Made by a program: the position numbers and the translations under genes. 57,058 nucleotides of DNA, taken from positions 1-57,058 of the forward strand of contig NW_027018209.1 of assembly GCF_032854445.1 (NCBI RefSeq), written 5' to 3'. Below the pieces are notes generated by a model. That model was given only the letters and a program-made list of their open reading frames with translations, was not told where the DNA came from and ran no database searches. Positions 36,714-50,255 of the stretch are shown here, piece after piece. The stretch is from Liolophura sinensis. Its lineage: Eukaryota > Mollusca > Polyplacophora > Chitonida > Chitonidae. Within the stretch, counting starts at the first letter, position 1. Every line of letters starts with the position of its first letter.

Positions 36714-39700
36714 CACGTGATTTTCACATAAATGCTCATTCAATTGTCGCTACAGCCAAAAGTATTGGTCGGAGAGCAACGCGGTTTTGCACCATTCGAT
36801 TTCTCGTCACAAAATACGTCGGATTAGCCTCTTACCAGCAGGCATTGGAACAGTTTTTCCACTTTTGGGTTTTTGCCTGGGCTTTTTGCTAATTAAAATC
36901 GGCTACATTTACTATGTACCATCGCGACTGATCATTACTATATTCAACTTTTGATTATAAGTTATGTGCCCTTCGGTAGCCAGATGACGTCAAATCTTTG
37001 GGCCAAGCCCATTTAACTACCCAGTAAATGTCTTACTTCTAAGTCGAAGACAAAATGTCTTTATCTACATGTTGAAAAACCACACCTATTATATAAAAAA
37101 CAACAAGGTACTTGATACAGTCTGCTGTAAAAAGTACAATTGAACAATGACCCACATCAATAAGGTGCCAAAAGATGCGCATTTGGGCCAGGCATCTCCA
37201 GCTGTTGAAAAATTGCAAATTTCCTTGGTTTCCATGGAGTAAGAGCCGTTGCTGGTCACGTGATTTTCACATAAATGCTCATTCAATGTCGCTACAGTCA
37301 AAAGTATTGGTCGGAGAGCAACGCGGTTTGCACCATTCGATTTCTCGTCACAAAATACGTCGGATTAGCTCTTACCAGCAGCATTGGAACAGTTTTTCCA
37401 CTTTTGGATTTTTGCCTGGGCTTTTTGCTAATTAAATTCGGCTACATTTACTATGTAATATCGCGACTGGTCATTACTATAGTCAAACTTTTGATTATAA
37501 GTTATGTGGCCCTTCGGTAGCCCAGATGACGTCAAATCTTTGGGCCAAGCCCATTTAACTCACCCAGTAAATGTCTTACTTCTAAGTCGAAGACAAAATG
37601 TCTTATCTACATGTTGAAAAACCACACCTATTATATAAAAAAACAACAAGGTACTTGATAACAGTCTGCTGTAAAAAGTACAATTGAACAATGACCCACA
37701 TCAATAAGGTGCCAAAAGATGCGCAATTGGGCCAGGCATCTCCAGCTGTTGAAAAATTGCAAATTTCCTTGGTTTCCATGGAGTAAGAGCCGTTGCTGGT
37801 CACGTGATTTTCACATAAATGCTCATTCAATTGTCGCTACAGCCAAAAGTATTGGTCGAAGAGCAACGCGGTTTGCACCATTCGATTTCTCGTCACAAAA
37901 TACGTCGGATTAGCCTCTTACCAGCAGCATTGGAACAGTTTTTCCACTTTGGGATTTTTGCCTGGGCTTTTTGCTCATTCAATTCGGCTACATTTACAAT
38001 GTAATATTGCGACTGGTCATTACTATAGTCAACTTTTGATTATAAGGTATATGCCCTTCGGTAGCCCAGAAGACGTCAAATCTTTGGGCCAAGCCCATTT
38101 AACTCCTCCAGCAATTGTCTTACTTCTAAGTCGAAGACAAACTCAATGTCTTTATCTACATGTTGAAAAACACACCATTTGTATATAAAAAACACAAGGT
38201 ACTTGATACAGTCTGCTGTAAAAAAGTACAATTAAACACTGACCCAGATCAATAAGGTGCCAAAAGATGCGCAATTGGGCCAGGTATCTCCAGCTGTGAA
38301 AAATTGCAAATTTCCTTGGTTTCCATGGAGTAGAGCCGTTGCTGGGCACGTGATTTTCACCATAAATGCTCATATCAATTGTCCGCTACAGCCAAAAGTA
38401 TTGGTCGGAGAGCAACGCGGTTTGCACCATTCGATTTCTCGTCACAAAATACGTCGGATTAAGCCTCTTCCCAGCAGCATTGGAACAGTTTTTCCACTTT
38501 GGGATTTTTGCCTGGGCTTTTTGCTAATTGAATTCCGGCTACATTTACTATGTAATATCGCGACTGCTCATTACTATAGTCAACTTTTGATTATAAGTTA
38601 TGTGCCCTTCGGTAGCCCAGATGACGTCAAATCTTTGGGCCAAGCCTCATTTAAACTCATCCAGCAATTGTCTTACTTCTAAGTCGAAGACAAACTCAAT
38701 GTCTTTATCTACATGTTGAAAAACCACACCATTTGTACATAAAAAACAAAAGGTACTTGATACAGTCTGCTGTAAAAAGTACAATTAAACACTGACCCAC
38801 ATCAATAAGGTGCCAAAAGATGCGCAATTGGGCCAGGCATCTCCAGCTGTTGAATAATTGCAAATTTCCTTGGTTTCCATGGAGTAAGAGCCGTTGATAG
38901 GCACGTGATTTTCACATAAATGCTCATTCAATTGTCGCTACAGCCAAAAGTATTGGTCGGAGAGCAACGCGGTTTGCACCATTCTTCTCGTCACAAAATA
39001 CGTCGGGATTAGCCTCTTACCAGCAGCATTGGAACAGTTTTTCCACTTTTGGTTTTTTGCCTGGGCTTTTTGCTAATTAAAATCGGCTACATTTACTATG
39101 TACCATCGCGACTGATCATTACTATATTCAACTTTTGATTATAAGTTATGTGCCCTTCGGTAGCCCAGATGACGTCAAATCTTTGGGCCAAGCCCATTAA
39201 CTCACCCAGTAAATGTCTTACTTCTAAGTCGAAGACAAAATGTCTTTATCTACATGTTGAAAAACCACACCTATTATATAAAAAAATAACAAGGTACTTG
39301 ATACAGTCTGCTGTAAAAAAGTACAATTGAACAATGACCCACATCAATAAGGTGCCAAAATATGCGCAATTGGGCCAGGCATCTCCAGCTGTTGAAACAA
39401 TTGCAATTTCCTTGGTTTCCATGGAGTAAGAGCCGTTGCTGGTCACGTGATTTCACATAAATGCTCATTCAATTGTCGCTACAGTCAAAAGTATTGGTCG
39501 GAGAGCAACGCGGTTTGCACCATTCGATTTCTCGTCACAAAATACGTCGGATTAGCCTCTTACCAGCAGCATTGGAACAGTTTTTCCACTTTTGGATTTT
39601 TGCCTGGGCTTTTTGCTAATTAAATTCGGCTACATTTACTATGTAATATCGCGACTGGTCATTACTATAGTCAACTTTTGATTATAAGTTATGTGCCCCT

Positions 39701-42183
39701 TCGGTAGCCCAGATGACGTCAAATCTTTGGGGCCCAAGCCCATTTAACTCACCCAGTAAATGTCTTACTTCTAAGTCGAAGACAAAATGTCTTTATCTAC
39801 ATGTTGAAAAACCACACCTATTATATAAAAAAACAACAAGGTACTTGATACAGTCTGCTGTAAAAAGTACAATTGAACAATGACCCACATCAATAAGGTG
39901 CCAAAAGATGCGCAATTGGGCCAGGCATCTCCAGCTGTTGAAAAATTGCAAATTTCCTTGGTTTCCATGGAGTAAGAGCCGTTGCTGGTCACGTGATTTT
40001 CACATAAATGCTCATTCAATTGTCGCTACAGCCAAAAGTATTGGTCGGAAAGCAACGCGGTTTGCACCATTCGATTCTCGTCACAAAATACGTCGGATTA
40101 GCCTCTTACCAGCAGCATTGGAACAGTTTTTCCACTTTTGGATTTTTGCCTGGGCTTTTTGCTAATTCAATTCGGCTACATTTACTATGTAATATCGCGA
40201 CTGGTCATTACTATAGTCAACTTTTGATTATAAGTTATGTGCCCTTCGGTAGCCCAGAAGACGTCAAATCTTTGGCCAAGCCCATTTAACTCATCCAGCA
40301 ATTGTCTTACTTCTAAGTCGAAGACAAAATCAATGTCTTTATCTACATGTTGAAAAACCACACTATTTGTATATAAAAAACACAAGGTACTTGATACAGT
40401 CTGCTGTAAAAAGTACAATGAACACTGACCCACATCAATAAGGTGCCAAAAGAATGCGCAATTGGGCCAGGCATCTCCAGCTGTTGAAAAATTGCAAATT
40501 TCCTTGGTTTCCATGGAGTAAGAGCGTTGTTAGGCACGTGATTTTTACATAATTGCTCATTCAATTGTCGCCTACAGCCAAAAGTATTGGTCGGAGAGCA
40601 ACGCGGTTTGCACCATTCGATTTCTCGTCACAAAATACGTCGGATTAGCCTCTTACCAGCAGCATTGGAACAGTTTTTCCACTTGGGATTTTTGCCTGGG
40701 CTTTTTGCTCATTCAATTCGGCTACATTTACTATGTAATATCGCGACTGGTCATTACTATAGTCAACTTTTGATTATAAGGTATATGCCCTTCGGTAGCC
40801 CAGAAGACGTCAAATCTTTGGGCCAAGCCCATTTAACTCCCTCCAGCAATTGTCCTTACTTCTAAGTCGAAGACAAACTCAATGTCTTTATCTACATGTT
40901 GAAAAACCACACCATTTTGTATATAAAAAACACAAGGTACTTGATACAGTCTGCTGTAAAAAGTACAATTAAACACTGACCCACATCAATAAGGTGCCCA
41001 AAAGATGCGCAATTGGGCCAGGTATCTCCAGCTGTTGAAAAATTGCAAATTTCCTTGGTTTCCATGGAGTAAGAGCCGTTGCTGGGCACGTGATTTTCAC
41101 ATAAAATGCTCATTCAATTGTCGCTACAGCCAAAAGTATTGGTCGGAGAGCAACGCGGTTTGAACCATTCGATTTTCTCGTCACAAAATACGTCGGATTA
41201 GCCTCTTACCAGCAGCATTGGAACAGTTTTTCCACTTTTGGATTTTGCCTGGGCTTTTTTGCTAATTAAATTCGGCTACATTTACTATGTAATATCGCGA
41301 CTGGTCATTACTATAGTCAACTTTTGATTATAAGTTATGTGCCCTTCGGTAGCCCAGAAGACGTCAAATCTTTGGGCCAAGCCCATTTAACTCATCCAGC
41401 AATTGTCTTACTTCTAAGTCGAAGACAAACTCAATGTCTTTATCTACATGTTGAAAAACCACACCATTTGTATATAAAAAACACAAGGTACTTGATACAG
41501 TCTGCTGTAAAAAGTACAATTAAACACTGACCCACATCAATAAGGTGCCAAAGATGCGCAATTGGGCCAGGCATCTCCAGCTGTTGAAAAATTGCAAATT
41601 TCCTTGGTTTCCATGGAGTAAGAGCCGTTGTTAGGCACGTGATTTTCACATAATTGCTCATTCAATTGTCGCTACAGCCAAAAGTATTGGTCGGAGAGCA
41701 ACGCGGTTTGCACCATTCGATTTCTCGTCACAAAATACGTCGGATTAGCCTCTTACCAGCAGCATTGGAACAGTTTTTCCACTTTGGGATTTTTGCCTGG
41801 GCTTTTTGCTCATTCAATTCGGCTACATTTACTATGTAATATTGCGACTGGTCATTACTATAGTCAACTTTTGATTATAAGGTATATGCCCTTCGGTAGC
41901 CCAGAAGACGTCAAATCTTTGGGCCAAGCCCATTTAACTCCTCCAGCAATTGTCTTACTTCTAAGTCGAAGACAAACTCAATGCCTTTATCTACATGTTG
42001 AAAAACCACACCATTTGTATATAAAAAACACAAGGTACTTGATACAGTCTGCTGTAAAAAGTACAATTAAACACTGACCCACATCAATAAGGTGCCAAAA
42101 GATGCGCAATTGGGCCAGGTATCTCCAGCTGTTGAAAAATTGCAAATTTCCTTGGTTTCCATGGAGTAAGAGCCGTTGCTGGG

Positions 42184-43833
42184 CACGTGATTTTCACATA
42201 AATGCTCATTCAATTGTCCCTACAGCCAAAAGTATTGGTCGGAGAGCAACGCGGTTTGCACCATTCGATTTCTCGTCACAAAATACGTCGGATTAGCCTC
42301 TTACCAGCAGCATTGGAACAGTTTTTCCACTTTGGGATTTTTGCCTGGGCTTTTTGCTAATTGAATTCGGCTACATTTACTATGTAATATCGCGACTGCT
42401 CATTACTATAGTCAACTTTTGATTATAAGTTATGTGCCCTTCGGTAGCCCAGAAGACGTCAAATCTTTGGGCCAAGCCCATTTAACTCCTCCAGCAATTG
42501 TCTTACTTCTAAGTCGAAGACAAACTCAATGTCTTTATCTACATGTTGAAAAACCACACCATTTGTACATAAAAAAACAAAAGGTACTTGATACAGTCTG
42601 CTGTAAAAAGTACAATTAAACACTGACCCACATCAATAAGGTGCCAAAAGATGCGCAATTGGGCCAGGCATCTCCAGCTGTTGAATAATTGCAAATTTCC
42701 TTGGTTTCCATGGAGTAAGATCCGTTGATAGGCACGTGATTTTCACATAAATGCTCATTCAATTGTAGCTACAGCCATAAGTGTTGGTCGGAGAGCAACG
42801 CGGTTTGCACCATTCGATTCGCGTCACAAAATACGTCGGATTAGCCTCTTACCAGCAGCATTGGAACAGTTTTTCCACTTTTGGATTTTTGCCTGGGCTT
42901 TTTGCTAATTAAATTCGGCTACATATTTTATATAATATCGCAACTGGTCATTACTATAGTCAACTTTTGATTATAAGGTATATGCCCTTCGGTAGCCCAG
43001 AAGACGTCAAATCTTTGGGCTAAGTCCATTTAACTCACTCAGCAATTGTCTTACTTCTAAGTCCAAGACAATCTCAATGTCTTTATTTACGTGTAGAAAA
43101 AACCACACCATTTGTACATAAAAAACACAAGGTACTTGATACAGTCTGCTGTAAAAAGTACACCTAAACACTGTACCTCATTAATAAGGTGCCAAATGAT
43201 GCGGAATTGGGCAAGGTATCGGCAGCGTTTTAAAAAATTGCAAATTTCCCTAGTTTCCATGGAGTAAGAGCCGCTGTTGGGCACGTGACTATGACATCAA
43301 TGATCATTCAATTGTCGCTACAGCCAAAAGTATTGGTCGGAGGGCAACGCGGTTTGCACCATTCAATTTCTCGTCACAAAATACGGCGGATTAGCCTCTT
43401 ACCAGCAGCATTGTAACAGTTTTTCCACTTTTAAATTTTTGCCTGGGCTTTTTGCTAATTGAAATCCACTACATTTACTATGTACCATCGCGACTGGTCA
43501 TTACTATATTTAACTTTTGATTATAAGTTTATGTGCCCCTTCGGTAGCCCAGAAGACGTCAAATCTTTGGGCCAAGCCCATTTAACTAATCCAGCAATTG
43601 TCTTACTTCTAAGTCGAAGACAAACTCAATGTCTTTATCTACATGTTGAAAAACCACACCTATTATATATAAAAACAACAAGGTACTTGATACCGTCTGC
43701 TGTAAAAAGTACAATTGAACACTGACCCACATCAATAAGGTGCGAAAAGATGCGCAATTGGGCCCAGGCATCTCCAGCTGTTGAAAAATTGCAAAATTTC
43801 TTTGGTTTCCATGGAGTAAGAGCCGTTGCTGGT
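42184..43833 (+). repeat. Three-monomer block duplicated from 26.9-28.5 kb, copy 2
   Basis: Anchors 42184, 42733, 43282 repeat the subtype order of 26854-28496. A shorter relative (first monomer and the start of the second) is seen at 38347-38902, again with actgctcatt, gaataattgc and gttgataggCACGTG. Confidence 0.75.
43030..43475 (+). repeat. Strongly diverged monomer variant, copy 3
   Basis: Third copy of the diverged variant (anchor 43282). It shares gatcattc and acggcgg with the copy at 27.9 kb, so those two are closest relatives. Its upstream neighbour (anchor 42733, gttgatagg and gtagctac) also matches the upstream neighbour of the second copy (27404). A multi-monomer block was therefore copied. 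Confidence 0.85.
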
Positions 43834-44609
43834 CACGTGATTTTCACATAAATGCTCATTCAATTGTCGCTACAGCCAAAAGTATTGGTCGGAGAGGCAA
43901 CGCGGTTTGCACCATTTGATTTCTCGTCACAAAATACGTCGGATTAGCCTCTTACCCAGCAGCATTGGAACAGTTTTTCCACTTTGGGATTTTTGCCTGG
44001 GCTTTTTGCTAATTGAAATCGGCTACATTTACTATGTACCATCGCGACTGATCATTACTATATTCAACTTTTGATTATAAGTTATGTGCCCTTCGGTAGC
44101 CCAGATGACGTCAAATCTTTGGCCAAGCCCATTTAACTCACCCAGTAAATGTCTTACTTCTAAGTCGAAGACAAAATGTCTTTATCTACATGTTGAAAAA
44201 CCACACCTATTATATAAAAAAAACAACAAGGTACTTGATACAGTCTGCTGTAAAAAGTACAATTGAACAATGACCCACATCAATAAGTGCCAAAAGATGC
44301 GCAATTGGGCCAGGCATCTCCAGCTGTTGAAAAATTGCAAATTTCCTTGGTTTCCATGGGAGTAAGAGCCGTTGCTGGTCACGTGATTTTCACATAAATG
44401 CTCATTCAATTGTCGCTACAGCCAAAAGTATTGGTCGGAGAGCAACGCGGTTTGCACCATTCGATTTCTCGTCACAAAATACGTCGGATTAGCCTCTTAC
44501 CAGCAGCATTGGAACAGTTTTTCCACTTTTGGATTTTTGCCTGGGCTTTTTGCTATTTCATTTCGGCTACATTTACTATGTACCATCGTGACTGGTCATT
44601 ACTATAGTC

Positions 44610-46789
44610 AACTTTTGATTATAAGTTATGTGCCCTTCGGTAGCCCAGAAGACGTCAAATCTTTGGGCCAAGCCCATTTAACTCATCCAGCAATTGTCTT
44701 ACTTCTAAGTCGAAGACAAACTCAATGTCTTTATCTACATGTTGAAAAACCACACCATTTGTATTTAAAAAACACAAGGTACTTGATACAGTCTGCTGTA
44801 AAAAGTACAATTAAACACTGACCCACATCAATAAGGTGCCAAAAGATGCGCAATTGGGTCAGGCATCTCCAGCTGTTGAAAAATTGCAAATTTCCTTGGT
44901 TTCCATGGAGTAAGAGCCGTTGCTGGTCACGTGATTTTCACATAAATGCTCATTCAATTGTCGCTACAGCCAAAAGTATTGGTCGGAGAGCAACGCGGTT
45001 TGCACCATTCGATTTCTCGTCACAAAATACGTCGGATTAGCCTCTTACCAGCAGCATTGGAACAGTTTTTTCCACTTTGGGATTTTTGCCTGGGCTTTTT
45101 TGCTAATTAAATTCGGCTACATTTACTATGTAATATCGCGACTGGTCATTACTATAGTCAACTTTTCATTATAAGTTATGTGCCCTTCGGTAGCCCAGAA
45201 GACGTCAAATCTTTGGGCCAAGCCCATTTAACTCATCCAGCAATTGTCTTACTTCTAAGTCGAAGACAAACTCAATGTCCTTTATCTACATGTTGAAAAA
45301 CCACACCATTTGTATATAAAAAACACAAGGTACTTGATACAGTCTGCTGTAAAAAGTACAATTAAACACTGACCCACATCAATAAGGTGCCAAAAGATGC
45401 GGAATTGGCCAGGCATCTCCAGCTGTTGAAAAATTGCAAATTTCCTTGGTTTCCATGGAGTAAGAGCCGTTGTTAGGCACGTGATTTTCACATAATTGCT
45501 CATTCAATTGTCGCTACAGCCAAAAGTATTGGTCGGAGAGCAACGCGGTTTGCACCATTCGATTTCTCGTCACAAAATACGTCGGATTAGCCTCTTACCA
45601 GCAGCATTGGAACAGTTTTTCCACTTTTGGATTTTTGCCTGGGCTTTTTGCTAATTCAATTCGGCTACATTTACTATGTAATATTGCGACTGGTCATTAC
45701 TATAGTCAACTTTTGCTTATAAGGTATATGCCCTTCGGTAGCCCAGAAGACGTCAAATCTTTGGCCCAAGCCCATTTAACTCATCCAGCAATTGTCTTAC
45801 TTCTAAGTCGGAGACAAACTCAATGTCTTTATCTACATGTTGAAAAACCACACCATTTGTATATAAAAAACACAAGGTACTTGATACAGTCTGCTGTAAA
45901 AAGTCAATTAAACACTGACCCACATCAATAAGGTGCCAAAAGATGCGGAATTGGGCAAGGTATCTCCAGCTGTTGAAAAATTGCAAATTTCCTTGGTTTC
46001 CATGGAGTAAGAGCCGTTGCTGGGCACGTGATTTTCACATAAATGCTCATTCAATTGTCGCTACAGCCAAAAGTATTGGTCGGAGAGCAACGCGGTTTGC
46101 ACCATTCGATTTCTCGTCACAAAATACGTCGGATTAGCCTCTTACCAGCAGCATTGGAACAGTTTTTCCACTTTGGGATTTTTGCCTGGGCTTTTTGCTA
46201 ATTAAATTCGGCTACATTTACTATGTAATATCGCGACTGGTCATTACTATGGTCAACTTTTGATTATAAGTTAAGTGCCCTTCGGTAGCCCAGAAGACGT
46301 CAAATCCTTGGGCCAAGCCCATTTAACTCATCCAGCAATTGTCTTACTTCTAAGTCGAAGACAATCTCAATGTCTTTATCTACATGTTGAAAAACCACAC
46401 CATTTGTATATAAAAACAACAAGTCTGCTGTAAAAAGTACAATTAAACACTGACCCACATCAATAAGGTGCCAAAAGATGCGCAATTGGGCCAGGCATCT
46501 CCAGCTGTTGAAAAATTGCAAATTTCCTTGGTTTCCATGGAGTAAGAGCCGTTGTTAGGCACGTGATTTTCACATAAATGCTCATTCAGTTGTCGCTACA
46601 GCCAAAAGTATTGGTCGGAGAGCAACGCGGTTTGCACCATTCGATTTCTCGTCACAAAATACGTCGGATTAGCCTCTTACCAGCAGCATTGGAACAGTTT
46701 TTCCACTTTTGGATTTTTGCCTGGGCTTTTTGCTAATTGAATTCGGCTACATTTACTATGTAATATCGCGACTGGTCATTACTATAGTC
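44610..46789 (+). repeat. Zone C tetramer, copy 1 (~2,180 bp)
   Basis: Anchors 44928, 45478, 46025, 46560. Markers: gggtcagg (44858 region), ttttcattataag, tttgcttataagg, cggagacaaac, tatggtcaac, ttaagtgccc, the 13-bp deletion at 46423, and cagttgtcgc. All recur about 2,180 bp later. Five single-base indels here (near 45103, 45279, 45408, 45906 and in the T run at 45067) are absent or different in copy 2. Confidence 0.88.
46423..46424. other. 13-bp deletion junction, copy 1
   Basis: The normal stretch caaggtacttgatacagtctg is reduced to caagtctg, shortening this monomer to 535 bp. The two-base match ag on both sides of the lost segment fits a microhomology or slippage deletion. Confidence 0.85.
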
Positions 46790-49060
46790 AACTTTTGATT
46801 ATAAGTTATGTGCCCTTCGGTAGCCCAGAAGACGTCAAATCTTTGGGCCAAGCCCATTTAACTCATCCAGCAATTGTCTTACTTCTAAGTCGAAGACAAA
46901 CTCAATGTCTTTATCTACATGTTGAAAAACCACACCATTTGTATTTAAAAAACACAAGGTACTTGATACAGTCTGCTGTAAAAAGTACAATTAAACACTG
47001 ACCCACATCAATAAGGTGCCAAAAGATGCGCAATTGGGTCAGGCATCTCCAGCTGTTGAAAAATTGCAAATTTCCTTGGTTTCCATGGAGTAAGAGCCGT
47101 TGCTGGTCACGTGATTTTCACATAAATGCTCATTCAATTGTCGCTACAGCCAAAAGTATTGGTCGGAGAGCAACGCGGTTTGCACCATTCGATTTCTCGT
47201 CACAAAATACGTCGGATTAGCCTCTTACCAGCAGCATTGGAACAGTTTTTTTTCACTTTGGGATTTTTGCCTGGGCTTTTTGCTAATTAAATTCGGCTAC
47301 ATTTACTATGTAATATCGCGACTGGTCATTACTATAGTCAACTTTTCATTATAAGTTATGTGCCCTTCGGTAGCCCAGAAGACGTCAAATCTTTGGGCCA
47401 AGCCCATTTAACTCATCCAGCAATTGTCTTACTTCTAAGTCGAAGACAAACTCAATGTCTTTATCTACATGTTGAAAAACCACACCATTTGTATATAAAA
47501 AACACAAGGTACTTGATACAGTCTGCTGTAAAAAGTACAATTAAACACTGACCCACATCAATAAGGTGCCAAAAGATGCGGAATTGGGCCAGGCATCTCC
47601 AGCTGTTGAAAAATTGCAAATTTCCTTGGTTTCCATGGAGTAAGAGCCGTTGTTAGGCACGTGATTTTCACATAATTGCTCATTCAATTGTCGCTACAGC
47701 CAAAAGTATTGGTCGGAGAGCAACGCGGTTTGCACCATTCGATTTCTCGTCACAAAATACGTCGGATTAGCCTCTTACCAGCAGCATTGGAACAGTTTTT
47801 CCACTTTTGGATTTTTGCCTGGGCTTTTTGCTAATTCAATTCGGCTACATTTACTATGTAATATTGCGACTGGTCATTACTATAGTCAACTTTTGCTTAT
47901 AAGGTATATGCCCTTCGGTAGCCCAGAAGACGTCAAATCTTTGGCCCAAGCCCATTTAACTCATCCAGCAATTGTCTTACTTCTAAGTCGGAGACAAACT
48001 CAATGTCTTTATCTACATGTTGAAAAACCACACCATTTGTATATAAAAAACACAAGGTACTTGATACAGTCTGCTGTAAAAAGTACAATTAAACACTGAC
48101 CCACATCAATAAGGTGCCAAAAGATGCGGAATTGGGCAAGGTATCTCCAGCTGTTGAAAAATTGCAAATTTCCTTGGTTTCCATGGAGTAAGAGCCGTTG
48201 CTGGGCACGTGATTTTCACATAAATGCTCATTCAATTGTCGCTACAGCCAAAAGTATTGGTCGGAGAGCAACGCGGTTTGCACCATTCGATTTCTCGTCA
48301 CAAAATACGTCGGATTAGCCTCTTACCAGCAGCATTGGAACAGTTTTTCCACTTTGGGATTTTTGCCTGGGCTTTTTGCTAATTAAATTCGGCTACATTT
48401 ACTATGTAATATCGCGACTGGTCATTACTATGGTCAACTTTTGATTATAAGTTAAGTGCCCTTCGGTAGCCCAGAAGACGTCAAATCCTTGGGCCAAGCC
48501 CATTTAACTCATCCAGCAATTGTCTTACTTCTAAGTCGAAGACAATGTCAATGTCTTTATCTACATGTTGAAAAACCACACCATTTGTATATAAAAACAA
48601 CAAGTCTGCTGTAAAAAGTACAATTAAACACTGACCCACATCAATAAGGTGCCAAAAGATGCGCAATTGGGCCAGGCATCTCCAGCTGTTGAAAAATTGC
48701 AAATTTCCTTGGTTTCCATGGAGTAAGAGCCGTTGTTAGGCACGTGATTTTCACATAAATGCTCATTCAGTTGTCGCTACAGCCAAAAGTATTGGTCGGA
48801 GAGCAACGCGGTTTGCACCATTCGATTTCTCGTCACAAAATACGTCGGATTAGCCTCTTACCAGCAGCATTGGAACAGTTTTTCCACTTTTGGATTTTTG
48901 CCTGGGCTTTTTGCTAATTGAATTCGGCTACATTTACTATGTAATATCGCGACTGGTCATTACTATAGTCAACTTTTGATTATAAGTTATGTGCCCTTCG
49001 GTAGCCCAGAAGACGTCAAATCTTTGGGCCAAGCCCATTTAACTCATCCAGCAATTGTCT
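46790..49060 (+). repeat. Zone C tetramer, copy 2 (~2,181 bp)
   Basis: Anchors 47108, 47658, 48206, 48741. It repeats every private marker of copy 1. By eye the clearest substitution between copies is c to g at 48547 (gacaatctc to gacaatgtc). Similarity stops near 49,060, where tatttctaagtc, ttggaaaacc and gtatatgaaaaac appear. Breakpoints within conserved sequence are approximate. Confidence 0.88.
48604..48605. other. 13-bp deletion junction, copy 2
   Basis: The identical junction caagtctg lies 2,181 bp after the first and also gives a 535-bp monomer. I see no other copies in the window, so the deletion arose once and was then duplicated with its tetramer. Confidence 0.85.
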
Positions 49061-50249
49061 TATTTCTAAGTCGAAGACAAACTCAATGTCTTTATCTACA
49101 TGTTGGAAAACCACACCATTTGTATATGAAAAACAAAAGGTACTTGATACAGTCTGCTGTAAAAAGTACAATTGAACACTGACCCACATCAATAAGGTGC
49201 CAAAAGATGCGCAATTGGGCCAGGCATCTCCAGCTGTTGAATAATTGCAAATTTCCTTGGTTTCCATGGAGTAAGAGCCGTTGTTAGGCACGTGATTTTC
49301 ACATAAATGCTCATTCAATTGTAGCTACAGCCATAAGTGTTGGTCGGAGAGCAACGCGGTTTGCACCATTCGATTTCGCGTCACAAAATACGTCGGATTA
49401 GCCTCTTACCAGCAGCATTGGAACAGTTTTTCCACTTTTGGATTTTTGCCTGGGCTTTTTGCTAATTCAATTCGGCTACATTTACTATGTAATATCGCGA
49501 CTGGTCATTACTATATTCAACTTTTGATTATAAGTTATGTGCCCTTCGGTAGCCTAGAAGACGTCAAATCTTTGGGCCAAGCCCATTTAACTCATCCAGC
49601 AATTGTCTTACTTCTAAGTCGAAGACAAACTCAATGTCTTTATCTACATGTTGAAAAACCACACCATTTGTATATAAAAACAACAAGGTACTTGATACAG
49701 TCTGCTGTAAAAAGTACAACTGAACACTGACCAACATCAATAAGGTGCCAAAAGATGCGGAATTGGGCCAGGCATCTCCAGCTGTTGAAAAATTGCAAAT
49801 TTCCTTGGTTTCCATGGAGTAAGAGCCGTTGCTGGGCACGTGATTTTCACATAAATGCTTATTCAATTGTCGCTACAGCCATAAGTGTTGGTCGGAGAGC
49901 AACGAGGTTTGCACCATTCGATTTCTCGTCACAAAATACGTCGGATTAGCCTCTTACCAGCAGCATTGGAACAGTTTTTCCACTTTTGGATTTTTGCCTG
50001 GGCTTTTTGCTAATTCAATTCGGCTACATTTACTATGTAATATCGCGACTGGTCATTACTATAGTCAACTTTTGATTATAAGTTATGTGCCCTTCGGTAG
50101 CCCAGAAGACGTCAAATCTTTGGGCCAAGCCCATTTAACTCATCCAGCAATTGTCTTACTTCTATGTCGAAGACAAACTCAATGTCTTTATCTACATGTT
50201 GAAAAACCACACCATTTGTATATAAAAAACACAAGGTACTTGATACAGT

Positions 50250-50255
50250 CTGCAG
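50250..50255. other. PstI site (CTGCAG) diagnostic of a zone D subtype
   Basis: A single change in gtctgctg creates CTGCAG here and at 51894, 52442, 52990, 55182 and 55730. Distances are exact multiples of 548 (3, 1, 1, 4, 1). I noticed no CTGCAG outside zone D. The variant is linked to ctatgtcgaag about 90 bp upstream. Confidence 0.75.

Larger units (their letters stand above)
15894..44379 (+). repeat. Zone B: mixed-subtype satellite domain
   Basis: About 52 monomers, mostly of three interspersed subtypes told apart at the anchor. One is ggtCACGTG (e.g. 16991, 17539, 19731, 25758, 31235). One is gggCACGTG (e.g. 15894, 18635, 20828, 26854, 34523). One is ttaggCACGTG with cataattgctc downstream (e.g. 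18087, 20280, 21377, 30139, 31783, 35619). A linked subset of ggt monomers carries ggtcgaagagc and is typically followed by the cataattgctc type. The order is irregular, so there is no single higher-order period, only repeated short runs. Confidence 0.82.
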
